A DNA stretch of 64,000 nt from Congeria kusceri. Lineage: Eukaryota > Mollusca > Bivalvia > Myida > Dreissenidae. The notes under the pieces were generated by a model. It saw only the letters and a list, made by a program, of their open reading frames with translations. It was not told where the DNA came from and did not search any database. Both the position numbers and the translations under genes were made by a program. Shown here piece after piece: positions 22,402 through 35,499 of this stretch (positions are counted from its first letter, which is position 1; each line of letters opens with the position of its first letter). Where the stretch lies: assembly GCA_027627225.1 (NCBI GenBank), contig CM051029.1, positions 25,862,851 to 25,926,850 on the forward strand, given 5' to 3'.

Positions 22402-22661
22402 TTTACTAGGACATGTAAGTCAATATAACACGCTTTTAATATATATTTGTTCCTCTGTATGTTGTATACTTAAAAATTTCTATGTAGACATATATAGAAC
22501 TGTAAACTGTTATGATTTAATATATATGTACAATTGTGTTTGAAAATATATACAAATGTAATGACACAGAAGAGCAAATGTATGTAAATGCATAGGTGAG
22601 CACGCCAGTCCAAACGGGGTAATGCCTGATTATTTGCTATCACAAACCCCATACCGTAAAA

Positions 22662-23175
22662 TAGTGATGCAACGGGTATCCGAAATATCCGATCGGATCG
22701 AATAAACTTTAAGAATCGCGGCTTGAAATTTCGGATTGAATCCGGACCAAATCCAGTTTAAAATAACAAGCCGTTACAGTACAACTACCCCTACTATTTC
22801 TGTAATTCTTGTTCTTAAGTGTAATTCATTTTCCACAAACCTATGCACTTGAATGGATTTATTGTAATATATTATTAAAATATAATGTAAGCACTCAATT
22901 TTAAATTGAACATTAAAAATAAGTTGTTGTTTTCTGTTTCTATTTCATGGGGCTATATGACACTGACTAAATATTGCCTGCAAGTTATATTAGACACCTT
23001 TGGTATTATTAATACATGATTTCTTTTAAGAAAGGACTCGTATGACCTATATTTAGTTACGTATTATACTTGTATTTAATTACTTGCAAGATCCGATCCA
23101 AAGACGAAGATTCGAATGTTCTAATCTTATTTGGATCTGGATCCGAAGATAAAATTTGGATTCGTTGCATCCCTA
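22662..23175. mobile_element. hAT-type MITE (514 bp) with 8-bp target duplication
   Basis: It begins TAGTGATGCAACGGGTATCC and ends GGATTCGTTGCATCCCTA, terminal inverted repeats of the form TAGnGATGCAACGnATCC. The flanks are CCGTAAAA (22654-22661) and CCGTAAAG (23176-23183), an 8-bp duplication with one mismatch, as produced by hAT transposases. Subterminal GATCCGATC / CGGATC motifs repeat inside. No coding sequence, so non-autonomous. Confidence 0.85.
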
Positions 23176-23183
23176 CCGTAAAG

Positions 23184-23850
23184 TGTGTTCTTGCGCTTAT
23201 TTTTCATCTTCCGCTGAAATAATATCTGACTCATGTTTAACCACTTACCGTTCAGGTGTACTTGAAGTTTGCCAATATATTTGGTTTTTAACAAAGCTGT
23301 ATTTTGCTTAACATGATAAATATATCATTTCTGTTTTTAAAATAATGAATTAAACGCTTAAATATTCAACTTGCGGTTTACATTAAACCAAATGACATAC
23401 ATAAGAAGTTTTCTATAAGATGTATAGGCCGTTTCTGCAAATAAGGTGTACATAATTACATGCATATGATAATAACACCGATTTGAGCCGTAATTTGAAT
23501 AAAGAAAACACTGCCTGGATCATTCTTAGCTCACCTGATCCGAAGATGGCCTGTCCGTAGGCGTGGTGCATCATGCGTCGCCCCTCTTTGATATTTCCAT
23601 TTAAACAGCATAGATCTGCTAGGCAATTGCTAAATTAAACTTGACAAACACTGTTCATAAATGTTTTCTTGGATTGTACCCTTATAGATTTTCAAACGTA
23701 ATTACTCACTCGTTGTCATGGGAAATTATACATGTATCAATATATATTGAAACATGAATCGCCAGATGACTTGATTAGTTTTTCAAATGTAACTGTATAA
23801 CATCTTTCCAAAATGTCCCGAAATACTATACATATGATCTTAAGTTTGTT
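23184..23850. other. Gene-free stretch
   Basis: AT-rich sequence. A GC-richer piece at 23520-23600 (AGCTCACCTGATCCGAAGAT...) looks like part of a dispersed repeat, but I cannot define its ends. No exon seen. Confidence 0.35.
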
Positions 23851-24110
23851 ACACAATTCCCTTGTGTGGCCCTGTACACAATGCCCTTGGGTGGCCCTGT
23901 ACACAATTCCCTTGGGTGGCCCTGTACACAATTCCCTTGGGTGGCCCTGTACACAATTCCCTTGGGTGGCCCTGTACACAATTCCCTTGGGTGGCCCTGT
24001 ACACAATTCCTTTGGGTGGCCTTGTACACAATTCCCTTGGGTGGCCCTATACACAATTCCCTTGGGTGACCCTGTACACAATTCCCTTGGGTGGCCATGT
24101 ACAAAATTCC
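23851..24110. repeat. 25-bp minisatellite, about 10 copies
   Basis: Unit GGTGGCCCTGTACACAATTC + CCTTG with scattered substitutions. Because 25 is not a multiple of 3, the frames interconvert and the array is open in several frames on both strands. The resulting reading frames of up to 129 codons are repeat artefacts, not supported genes. Confidence 0.9.
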
Positions 24111-25379
24111 TATATCGATTCGTCAAAAATCGTGACCACCATGGTTAAGTTTAATATCATTATATGACAATATGCCATCGTCGAAATCTCTTCCCCGGAC
24201 ATGTGTCTCACATACTTCCTTTTAGAGAGAATATCTTTCAATTATCTTTAGGCAACCTTGTTTCACAAACCATGTCCCTCATGGTGTAGGGTAAATTAGC
24301 TTTATAAAATTATCTGAAAATAGCCTTTGTGTAGCCATTTTCTTCGCGACAGTTTCATTCATTCAAATCTATTACAATATAGCTTTTCTTTATTATACAG
24401 CGGCACTGTGCCATTGATTGTTGAAACTTAATAGAAGAGAGATCCTGGACCCTCATTTTCCTCTTGTAATATCTTTGTTCAGATGAGTCATCATCTTGTG
24501 ACAATAAATTCAAAGTGTCATGGTTATAGAATACTTATTTATTGACTTGTTTAATGATACTTTATCACATTTTGATACACAACGCAATTAATTGGCAAAC
24601 AAGCTGTATTAACCACTTTGTATTCAAAAGACAGAACATTAAATACATATATTTTAAGGTTCTTTGTATATATTGCTTTAAAATTGAGTTATAGCTGCTA
24701 ACAAAAAAAATTCTCAGCATACTTCATCTATGAATAGTTGAGTTGTGACTGCTGAAACTTATTTTGCCGTACTGATATTATCTTCATTTTGCCGCAGCGC
24801 TCTCTACATTTTTACAACATTCAGAAGACATCACAATCGCTATAAACACAGTATGTCAAAACTGCAATTAGTACATGTAATTTCGAAGTGCAATATATAA
24901 TACAAGAAACCTCGAAGGAACGCGGAACATTTTTGCTTAAAAAATTAGTTTGTACAACTTGTTTCTATACATTTAATGTAATAACTTTAAAAGAAATCTA
25001 CCAATGAACGGAAATAAATAAAAACACTTAAAATATTATAATTATAATTATTCGTTTTAATAGTCGCCTATTGGACAAGCAGAACTAACATCACCTCTTC
25101 AATATCACACATCCAACAGTAGTAGTCTATTTTTAGTAGGGCTTTCGCAAACGAGTCGTACAGTGCGCGATAATTTGTTTCGTTACATTGTATTATACTA
25201 TAAAGTGGTGCTAAATCGATTGCATTTGATGATTTTCGTTACTTTTACATTCTAAATACGTTTTTTTGGCCTAAGTTATACATCTCTTATCATCTGTGCA
25301 GTAGCAGCTTTAATAATCAGACATGGGAGCGCACAATGCAAAGTTTACGAAACAAACACACGATACATTATTGAAACTG

Positions 25380-25440
25380 ACGTCACCTTGGAACGGTCAA
25401 TGCAAATCATTGGGTGTTAAAACCACCGGTTTAAAGGCAA
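25380..25440 (-). repeat. Interspersed repeat R1, reverse fragment
   Basis: CACCTTGGAACGGTCAATGC followed by CATTGGGTGTTAAAACCACCGG-type sequence is the reverse complement of the R1 core at about 1020-1075. Confidence 0.6.
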
Positions 25441-25602
25441 GCAGAACCTCACACTAGGCACATAATTATTCGCAATATATGCACACGTAAACACAAAATA
25501 ACATCATAATAGGTTATTCACATGGAGGTAACACCAAGACTGTGAGAAATAGGTACATTCATCAACATAACGTAGTAGTATTGATAAAACTACATGTGCA
25601 AC

Positions 25603-25843
25603 AGACATGGCGAAAGACCGCAAGCCAGCCAGACATTGCCGGTATAAATGTTAAAAAGCCGGCGGTAAAATTCAAGATGCCGGAATTACTGTCCGGTAAT
25701 TTTGTTCGTGTCCGTAAATATATATATATAATATATATTTCACACTCTATTTGGACCGGTGAAATTTACAACTTTTCTGTATTTTTTTCCATTTCGTATG
25801 ACATACAGGTCTGTAAATGTTGACAGTCTTTCGCCATGTCTGG
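25603..25843. repeat. Inverted repeat pair CAGACATGGCGAAAGAC
   Basis: The 17-base arm near 25603-25619 recurs exactly in reverse complement near 25826-25842, about 205 bases apart. Possible foldback element; no target duplication identified. Confidence 0.6.
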
Positions 25844-26639
25844 TACCATTGACATTTCTTTTAAATGGAGGGATAAACCCTCACAGTCACCAGTATAAGA
25901 GTCAACTCAGCAATGCAATGTTTTTGCACTACATATGTCGCATACGTTACAATCATCATTTTATAACATTTAACATAACACATGTGCATTAATGTGTATT
26001 TAGAATTTAAATAATACAGCCACCACGGTCCAGCACTAAAACCGCTATTGAAATTGCAATTTGATGATAATTTGGATTTAGAAATAAAGTAGAATTTGTA
26101 ATCATTATGTATGGTTTTAGTGTACGCTGTCGACCGAGTCTATTAGTTACGTGTTTTAAGTTGTTTTTTTTTAAATGACGAACAACAAGTTGTTTAAAAT
26201 TAGTTTCTATGTAGTACCTTTGTAATAAGTCACCTCTGGGTATGCATTGTCTTTTGGGCCATCTATTAAATAGTAAACAAATTGTGTTTGAAGCTTTGAC
26301 ACATTTCCCAGTGTCGTAATGAAGGGCGAAAATCGTGTAACCAACTTTTCTTGTCACTGTGATGTGTCCTTACTTAGGGAAGTGTTCTACAAATGGTATA
26401 CGTCCGTTTAGGTGTAAGATTTCAAATACGTAATAACTGTCAACAAGCATGTAGACATAACAATTAAGTTTGACCTGTTAAGTACACCAGTGAATTGCTT
26501 AACGTGCCATTGAAATGTCATGAATCACAAACAAATATCTCGGACATATGTAAAACAGTTGAGGAATATTCTGTTTTCCATTTCAAATACCAAATTTAAT
26601 TTTATGATTTTTTTTTTAAATTAGCAAAATAAAACAGTA

Positions 26640-27224
26640 CTACCGATCTTCCAATCACCATCAACATAACCACTTACACCACCAACACAACAAACCCCAT
26701 CATCACCACAGGCGACTCCGCAGCAACCACCGCAACCGCAACCATCGTCACCACCGTTAGGACCACCACCACAACATCGTTACTTGAAACACGTACGCAT
26801 TCGATACCACAGCCGCCACCCCACCACTATAGCGCTTCGAACATCATCACCATCATCATCACTATCACAACCACCACTATCAAAACCACATCCACCAAAA
26901 TCCACCACCATTACCACTACTGTCACTCCAACAATAACGTCATCATCACCAAAAATAACAACAACTACTACTACCAATACTAATAACTACTACTATTACT
27001 ACTACTACTACTACTACTACCACTACTAGTACTAATACTACTACTACTACTACCACTACTACTACTACTTCTACTACTTCTGTTACCACCACCATCACCA
27101 CCACCACCGCAACCACCGCATCCGCCGCCGCTGCTGCTGCTGGTGATGAAAATGATGACGATGCTACTACTATTACTACTACTAAAACAACAACAACAAC
27201 AGCAACAACAACTACTACTACTAC

Positions 27225-27271
<47 letters not shown>

Positions 27272-27430
27272 CTACTACTACTACGACTACTAGTACTACT
27301 GCTACTACTACTACTACTACTACTACAACAACTACTACAACAACAACTACTACTACTACTAGTTCTACTACTACCACTGCCACCGCCGCCACTACTACTA
27401 CCACTACTCTTACTACTTCGATTACTATTC
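26640..27430. repeat. Trinucleotide microsatellite complex (ACC/ACT/ATT/AAC)
   Basis: Nearly 800 bases of imperfect trinucleotides, with blocks of CAC, ACT, ATA/ATT, ACA and GCC. The long open frames on both strands encode only homopolymer-like Val, Ser, Leu or Gln runs and are repeat artefacts. Confidence 0.9.
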
Positions 27431-30400
27431 AGCTTCAGCAAAAGTGATACGACCGTAATTGACCGGAAAATGGGCTTTATTTAAAGCAATAAGGGAGAAT
27501 ACTAATCAAGTACATGTTCCATAAACAGGAAAACGCTTTCGTCCCTTTTAACATATGGACAAATTCTCTTCAAAGTAACGTATCCCAAGATGTCACATTA
27601 TTAAATTAATTTTTCCCGTATAATGTGTGCCGTGTGAAACACCACGGTAAAAGAAATAGTATCCTTTTTTATTTATATTTCATTATTAATGCTGAAATTA
27701 CAATGATCGTGAAGCAAACAACACATTTTTGTCACTTGCATGATAAAGCTCAAACGTTTATTTCTAGCGTTTTCGTCGCATCATAGATCTAAACAAAATA
27801 AATTTCTTTTCTATACATAATTTACGTTTCAATAACCTAATATTCATTACCGTATATTTTAACAGGCTTAGGTTTAGTTCTTATATTTTCCGAAGTTCTG
27901 ACATGTTTCCAATAATGTTTCGAGAATGCCGTCATTAGAAACGCTGCGTTCTCGGCGAATAAAGTTCGTTTTATTTACTCTTCCTATGATTGTTTTTCCA
28001 GAATACAAGTATTGTGTTACTTTAGAGCAATGAATAAGGACTAAGTGAACAGCGTTGCCTTACACCCTTTTCCATCTTAAATTTCTAGAAAGATTACTAT
28101 AGTTTATAATGACAGTTTTAATATCATAGTAAAACACCTGATACCTTCACAACTGAATTAATTGTGGTCCAAAGTTGAGGTGCTGAAGGCAGTTTAACAT
28201 CCAAATGATTAAAACAGCTGTCGAAGTGTCAAAAGCCTTTTCAAAGTCTGCAAAAATAGAACTCCATGTTTATTATTATTATTTACCAATCCAATAATAT
28301 CGAAGATCAGCTTTTTGTTCTAATGAACTATTATTGATCTAAACTTGTTTGTGCCAACACTTATTTACACGTTGAGCTATGGAATAAGTCTCATGTTTGT
28401 AATTGATATTAAATAAACTAGTTTTTCTTCACAATTTAATTATTTTTTCGCTTAGTGCATGTATTGGTACTTCGAAAATAGACACCCAGAGATGGCTTAT
28501 AGTATACGCGTTTGTTTATATCATCATTTATAAACGATAACTCTGGCTCTGCCGCTAGTATAATTCTTTTGTTTTTATGACCACGTTATATACAACTAGC
28601 TTATGAATGTTGTTTTCTCAAGTTCTATTTGTTACATATTGGTGAAATATGTTCATTTTTGGTAACCTTCTACATAAATAGCATTGCTTTCCTCTTAAAA
28701 ATATATCCAGTATTTGTTTCCACTTGTCTTTTTCCAGTCGTGTTGTTTATGTTTGTATTGTGTTTTATATATCGACAATGAGCGTTATCACAGTATATAA
28801 AGCTTCTCTTCGTATTTAATTTCCTGTAAATAGTGTTTCTTTCGATTACATAAGCACGTTATAATTGAAAGTAAAAGTTGATGTAGTTTGTGGTTTCACC
28901 AAGTGGAAATTTGTATGGTACAAAAAAGTAATTTCGAGCGGTATAAAGTATATATATTTATAAACTTAAACAATTATATATGTGGAATGGAAATTGACGA
29001 AACCATACTAAAATTAAAGAACTGAAACGAAATGTCCGAGCTGACAATAAGAGGTCTGTGAAGCAACAAGTCCGATAAATTACATATCGGCAATATAAGA
29101 ATGGTCGCTCACCGTTGTCAACGACGTAGACCAAACCTACTGGTAATTAAGATACCAATTAATATTGTACTTTAGTGCCTCCCGGATACATTTGTGTGTC
29201 GAGTTTTCGGGTGATGATGAATGGCCGAATTATGCACCTGTCAAATTGTCAATTCAAGGTACGCTGATCATTTTGCGGATATCGGCCTATCGCGATTTAT
29301 GTGTCTGCATATATTTTAATACGTATTTAAGTACATAAAACACTGCCTATGATAACTATAGAGTGACTTAGCTGAATTTTATGCATGGTTACATTTTCAT
29401 ATACAATGAGATAAAGTATAATTTATCGGATTTTTGTATGAGTTCTTTCACATATGTCTGTATGTCTAAATCAAACCACAATTACTGATTTTAATGCATG
29501 CCTATATAGTAACTTATTTTCATATTTAAATATAGCATGATTTGTATGTTTGTTTTTATTTTCATATATACTTAGATGTATAACTAAAGAATGACACTTC
29601 CACTTTAGCGGTCCCCGTAAATATTAATATTCAACGTTAATGTAACTAGTAACTAATAGCCAGGATTTTTTTTAATCGCGATAAATACATTACGAATAGA
29701 AAATGGCACCGACTAGAAATAAACAAATAGCAACGTTACGCAAGCGCAAAACGTTGTAACGTTGTATTCGTCTATAATTTCCGGCTAAAGTTTTAAAACC
29801 CAGTTGCTGAATGTTAGGGGATACACTTTCAAACATAAAGTCATTTAAAACATACACTTTCAAGTAGTTTTGTATATTATAATATAGAATTAGTTTTGTA
29901 CATTGACACATGTGTAAGCAAAATAACAATTTAGGACTGTGTATACGTAATCCAAAATGACCTGTATGTATCTAATAAATAGTTTTACCACCGCTGTTTG
30001 GTTACTTTAAAGGGACTTGTTCACAGATTTTTGTATTTTTTGAAGTATGCCATTAAATGTCTTAACTTGACAGATTTAAGCATCGGAACTAAAAATCTAA
30101 GTATAATAGTTCCTTTTTTACCTCTTTTCTTTAAAAGTGCCTCACAAATATTATATTTTTTGCATCGGTCCCGATATAAACACTGAGAGTTATCTATCAA
30201 CTATCAACAAAAAGGGATAAAATGTATTTGCAGCACATAAAAGTTGACTTTTAGGACAACAAGCATAGAAATTAAGAATGTTTTTTTAATTATCATGTAT
30301 GGCTACAAAAATTGATTCCTACTATTGAAACTATGTTTATGTCCGTTTATGCAGATGAAAGCAGTTCGCATATGTATACAAAATGGACAGCGTGGGTGGT

Positions 30401-30474
30401 ATTGTCTGTGTGGTAAACACAGTGGTAATTTGCACAAGTTGCATGCGTTTCATGAATAACTGTACAGAGAAACT
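27431..30474. other. Gene-poor AT-rich stretch
   Basis: I see no exon with splice sites, RNA gene or repeat array in these 3 kb apart from short T- and AT-rich runs. Confidence 0.4.
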
Positions 30475-31316
30475 TGCCAACAACGACACCTGCGTATAAC
30501 GACATCCTGTTTTATCCGACATTCTTCTGTGGTCCCGGCAGAATCCCTATATATTCTATATAGTCAAATCCTGTATATAACGGAACCTAAATGACCTGAT
30601 ATCCGACACTGTTTGTCAGTTCCGTTAGCATACAATACACGCATTTCGCACCTGTTTATCTGACGCTCTCTGCAGAGTCTATACTGAGCATTTCGCGAGT
30701 AGCTATGTCCTTAAGTGTTTCAACAATCACCACCCAGTCCTTAATTGTGTATTATCGTACTAATGTGTGCTGTTTGATAAACATAAGTGTGCAAGAATAG
30801 GATGGAGATTATAACAGTGCCTTGAACGCCAAATCAGACTTGATGCATGACAAAATTTTGATAATGTTTAATTATATCAATTGTTTGCTTTCTTGTACTT
30901 TATTACGACTAGTAATGGGAATGATATAGATTCAAAATACACAACGCGGCAAATTCAACACACAAAGCACCTAAATAAATTTAGACTTTTTAACACATCA
31001 TTAAACACATATGTTTGAAACTGGTATTTTAAGAATATACACGTATATATATCAATGCTTATGTGTATTAAAATTATCAAAATCGTAATAGATTTATTCC
31101 AAATAATGTTTATTATCACTCAATAGTTTGTAGGTGAATTTTGAAAAATGCAATTAAATTAACATACATACAGAATTATATTCGTGTTTGTTTATTAAAA
31201 TGACTTAAATACTACAAGTCAATAAATATCATATATCACGCCCTTATTGTACTTAAACCTGCTTATCCGACAACTCAGTCGGAACAACCGAGTGTCGTTA
31301 TTGACAGGTTTCTCTG
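30475..31316. mobile_element. Possible pogo/Tigger-like MITE (842 bp)
   Basis: The left end CAGAGAAACTTGCCAACAAC matches the reverse complement of the right end (CAGAGAAACCTGTCAATAAC) with four to five changes over 25 bases; ACGACAC follows in both. TA precedes the left end; TC follows the right end, so the TA duplication is not clean. The TATCCGAC/ATAACGAC motifs are repeated inside. No transposase. The class is inferred from the end sequence. Confidence 0.5.
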
Positions 31317-31735
31317 TCCTTCTAACACTAATATCAATTGTCAAAAACTGGAGAAGTCATTTGGAGGGCCGTCTATGAAACATCTTGAACAGTATTTGAG
31401 GTTCGAATTATATAATACATTCAACAATTTACAAATACAAGATCACTTAACCAGTTTCTGATCACTAATTATAAATCAAATAATACACTGGATTCAAATA
31501 TTGAAACTACTTTTAAATGAAATTTAATAGCAAATATCAATAAAAGTTACAATCTTTGATACTGAACAAAAGATTATTCGGTGTGGGAGAACATCAAAGG
31601 CGAAAAAGGCTTCTGATATATTGCTAAATCATGAATTTATTGATTTCGAATTCATTCTTGTTTTCTTTCTGGTTTTTTAATTTATTAATTTATTCATAAA
31701 TATTTATTTATGTTTTTATTTATGTTTTTATGTAT

Positions 31736-31737
<2 letters not shown>

Positions 31738-31772
<35 letters not shown>

Positions 31773-31830
31773 TATGGTTCGTTCGTTCGTTCGTCCGTCC
31801 GTCCGTCCGTCCGTCCGTCCGTCCGTCTGT

Positions 31831-31875
<45 letters not shown>

Positions 31876-31876
31876 T
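31738..31876. repeat. Tetranucleotide microsatellite (GATT, GTTC, GTCC, GTCT)
   Basis: Four successive pure tetranucleotide blocks, each differing by one base from the next: GATT then GTTC then GTCC then GTCT. Confidence 0.95.
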
Positions 31877-31954
31877 TACTTATTTTTATTATTTTGAAAT
31901 TGGAATTGTTAAACGCTATTAATAAACACTATCTTTTATATAAAAAACACTATA

Positions 31955-32000
31955 ATTATTGTTATTATTATTATTATTATGATTATTATTACTATTAATA

Positions 32001-32035
<35 letters not shown>

Positions 32036-32075
32036 GTTATTATTATTACCATTATTTTTATGATTATGATGATGG

Positions 32076-32134
<59 letters not shown>
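31955..32134. repeat. ATT/AAT and ATG trinucleotide microsatellite
   Basis: An ATT/AAT stretch then about 27 ATG/GAT triplets ending at 32134. It directly abuts a LINE-derived reading frame. Confidence 0.95.
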
Positions 32135-32136
<2 letters not shown>

Positions 32137-32660
32137 AACACAAGAAAAGTTTGGAAACTACTATATAGATAAATGGACTGAACAGTTGCATTGTTTATTT
32201 AGTGTGAATAGCACTGGTTATAATAAATTAAGAACATATAGAAGTTTTAGACTTTATTTTGATACAGAAGAATATATTAAGGTTTTGATTCCTTATAAAC
32301 ACAGATCTGCCTTAGCTAAGTTTTGATGTCGAGTTGCACCCATTAGACTTGAAACTGGACGATATGAACGTTTAGAACTGTGTAATAGAATATGCCCAAT
32401 ATGTGGATATGGAGTTGAACTGAGATGCATGTTTTAATTCAATGTCCATATTACGAGGACATTCGAACTGATTTGTTTCTTAGAGCTAATACTGTAAACG
32501 AAGGGTTTCATATGTCAAATGTTAAATGATGAAAACAAGCTTAGTTTTATTCTTTCCAATGCAGTATTGTACAAATAGCTGCAAAATCCTGCTTCCTAAT
32601 TTTATAGAAACGTAAAAAGTTTTTATATTGTACATAATTGACCAATTTTAATAAATATTT
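32135..32660 (+). pseudogene. Non-LTR retrotransposon ORF2 C-terminal fragment
   Basis: Reads K-L-R-T-Y-R-S-F-R-L-Y-F-D-T-E-E-Y, later H-R-S-A-L-A-K-F, TGA at about 32325, C-R-V-A-P-I-R-L-E-T-G-R-Y-E-R and C-P-I-C-G-Y. After a 1-base frame change near 32418 it continues E-M-H-V-L-I-Q-C-P-Y-Y-E-D. The A-K-F-R-C-x-V-A-P-I-R-x-E-T-G-R-Y block and the C-x2-C...H...C zinc-like end are typical of LINE-type elements in aquatic invertebrates (family knowledge). The stop fits CGA to TGA. Only this 3' fragment is present. Confidence 0.75.
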
Positions 32661-32751
32661 ATAAAAACAAAAACAAAAAAAACCCAACTCTTAAAACATG
32701 TTTTTATAATTTTAAGATATTAAACTAGTGTTCTTTTTATCTTGCAGTATA

Positions 32752-32873
32752 TATATTAAAATGTACAGATGTGACTTGTTATATATTTTAGAATGTACAG
32801 ATGTGACTTGTTATATATTTTATAATGTACAGATGTGACTTGTTATATAATTTAGAATGGATAGATGTGACGT
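32752..32873. repeat. 32-bp tandem repeat, about 3.8 copies
   Basis: Unit GTACAGATGTGACTTGTTAT + ATATTTTAGAAT, with the last copy more diverged. Lies just after the LINE fragment and may belong to its 3' end. Confidence 0.85.
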
Positions 32874-32879
32874 GTTAAT

Positions 32880-35499
32880 AGTCTCTTATAATTCTTTTTA
32901 GAATGACCACATGTTTTACTTAGTTTATATGATGTATATAATATGTAAATGTGGATGAGACTTAAATAAATAAATGATATCCAAAAAAAAATACCGTAAT
33001 TAATTGTTTTTGTATTTATTATGTCACTTAATAATGTGTCACTATTTGTTGGAATGAGTTAGAAAAAATTATCTGTTTTGTACCAATAAATGCAGTTGTA
33101 TAGCCCCCAAACAAGGTTACGTAATGAAAATTCAAAGTTCAATTGCCTTTATTTCATTTATCACACAAACTTCTTTTGGCTGTCATAATTAAATATAGCA
33201 TTCTCATTTTTCATGATTTTGCAGCACTTAATGCAGAATTAAATTTGCTTTAATTCACACATTGACATGGCCATGGCCGATTAGTGATGGACAATACAAT
33301 ATGGCGGACTAACGGTATGTCATACCTAAAAACATAGTTTTCTAAATCGTTTGCGTTCGTTTTGCCTGTCATTGTGACCAAACATTATATTTCATTTTAG
33401 AATATCGCGATCGTTTAGTGATTTTAATCTCGTTGAATGTATATCGATTAAATATACTGAATAACCTGTTTGAACATCCATACATATAGTTTGGATATTC
33501 GGACGTGTTGTTTACTATTGAATGAAATACACCAGAAATTTAGTAATGCTTATTTATAAATCTTTAAATACACATTTCTATTATTTTAAAACAAATACTA
33601 TATTTCAATCTTATGTTAATAAAGACCATTATTCTTATTAAAATAATACGAATTGGTCAAACAAACTAAAAATAAATAAATAAAAATAAAATGATTAATT
33701 TATTGATATTAATAATTTATTTAAGCTATAATATTTTTTTAGCGTGCAGTTTCAACTCCATGGCATCAGTACAACAGTAAGAAGATAGAAAGAACAGAAA
33801 AAAGCCACAACATGTGTGATACTGTTCTCTTCCAACTTCACAAGACAAGAAAGTTCATAAACAGAAATTTCGCTGTTCATCTGTCTGATTACTATTGTAT
33901 TTAGTGGATTTATCATGAGATTGTAAAATGTCAAATAAAACAAACAACTTTCTACAATAAGAATTTTATATAAGTAAGTTTTAAAATGTGAATATTAATA
34001 GTATGTAGCAAACAAAGCAATAATGAGGACATCTAACAATCTTTGCAACATACCCAAAGCATGTGTTGTCCTTTTGAAAGGTGAAAGTAAACTTATTATA
34101 TGTTTAAAATGATAATTTATTAATTGTTATCTGTAGCTTTAGAGAACATTGAGCGATTAAATTTAAATATGTTCAGTTATGTAGTACTAATTTGTTTGAT
34201 GGTGTGAATTGCCTGAGCCTATACTGAATTAAATTATTTCAGTGAAGATTTAATGTAGATATTTTAATTTAGGAATGTGCCCATTATTTGTATACAGTTG
34301 AAATGGTTGATTTGCAAATATATATAAATAATACTTCAGATGTTTACATTTGTTGTGAAAGTAAACATGTTCAGTTATTTAAATATATTGTATGCAATAA
34401 ATTGACAATTGTATTTAACTGAAGAACATGTATTGCACTTATGTACATTAGAAGTGTGTCATTATTAACCAGGAATATATATGTAGATGTTTTGGTTTAG
34501 AAAAGACATAATAATCTATGTGTGAATTAACTGTGTTATTATTTGTTTGATTTGAAACTATAAATGAAATTAAGGTTTAAACAGTGTAATTAAAATTTGT
34601 TAATTATATGTATGCCTAAATAATATCACTTATAAGCTGGCATAAGTCTTATACAACAAATGATTAAGTCAATATTTCCAGTCATATCACTGAAATATAA
34701 GTGATATGTACAGTGTTTCAGCTATAAGTTTCAAGGCATGTTCATTAATTGTATAAATTAATTGCAATTTCCGTTCGCCGTAAGACATGCTTACTTTTCC
34801 ACCTTCTTAATCATAATACCTACGGTGTATATGATTTGTTAATTAACACTGGTAATAATGAAACATTTAAAAAAAAAAACACATGTGCAGAAGAACTTAT
34901 ACTTTTTTAAATATATAACAGTCAATTTCAAGATCCTTTGAATTGCTAGTATAGTTGGCCAGCCATGCACATAAAATGAATCCAACTATTTCTAAATGAA
35001 TTAACTAGATATACATTGTTAATGTATCTCCAAATGTAATAATTCTAAAATGGTGATGCAATACCCATTTACTTTTGCTGTAATACTTTTTACTTTAACA
35101 CAAACTTAATATAAAGTAACGTGATTAGTCTTTTGAGCATTCTTAGAAATCAAATTAACTACCAAGACGCATTAACTGCTTGCACGCAATTAGTTCCTGA
35201 ACACTTATCCGAATATCCGAAATAGACATCAAGTTAATTTGGGAGAGCTTTTTAACAAAACTACAATTTATACTGCATGGAAAGCATGCATATAAACAGA
35301 TATGACAAAGGTTGAATGAAAGGCGGAACGATATTACAACGACAGGTAAAGAAGTATTTAATTTTCAAGCTCGTTTAAACTTGTCTATAGAAAATAACGT
35401 ACCTCTGCCCTCTTGATTCAATCGGTTTTACCATAGGAGATTTGGGTGATGCCAGACCTTTATTACGAAGTAAGTAAATATCGGGTACCAGAATAACAC
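32880..35499. other. Gene-free AT-rich stretch
   Basis: Very AT-rich, with no splice-bounded open segment and no array that I can support. Confidence 0.4.

Larger units (their letters stand above)
24111..26639. other. Gene-poor stretch
   Basis: No exon or gene recognised. It contains a reverse R1 fragment (25380-25440), a TATATA run near 25725, and an inverted repeat pair at 25603/25827. Confidence 0.4.

Noticed and set aside
23737..24167. Overlapping open frames of 60-129 codons on both strands
   Set aside because: Products of the 25-bp minisatellite.
26946..27484. Long open frames on both strands rich in Val, Ser, Leu and Gln
   Set aside because: They follow directly from the trinucleotide microsatellite; no splice sites, non-repeat coding part or family resemblance.
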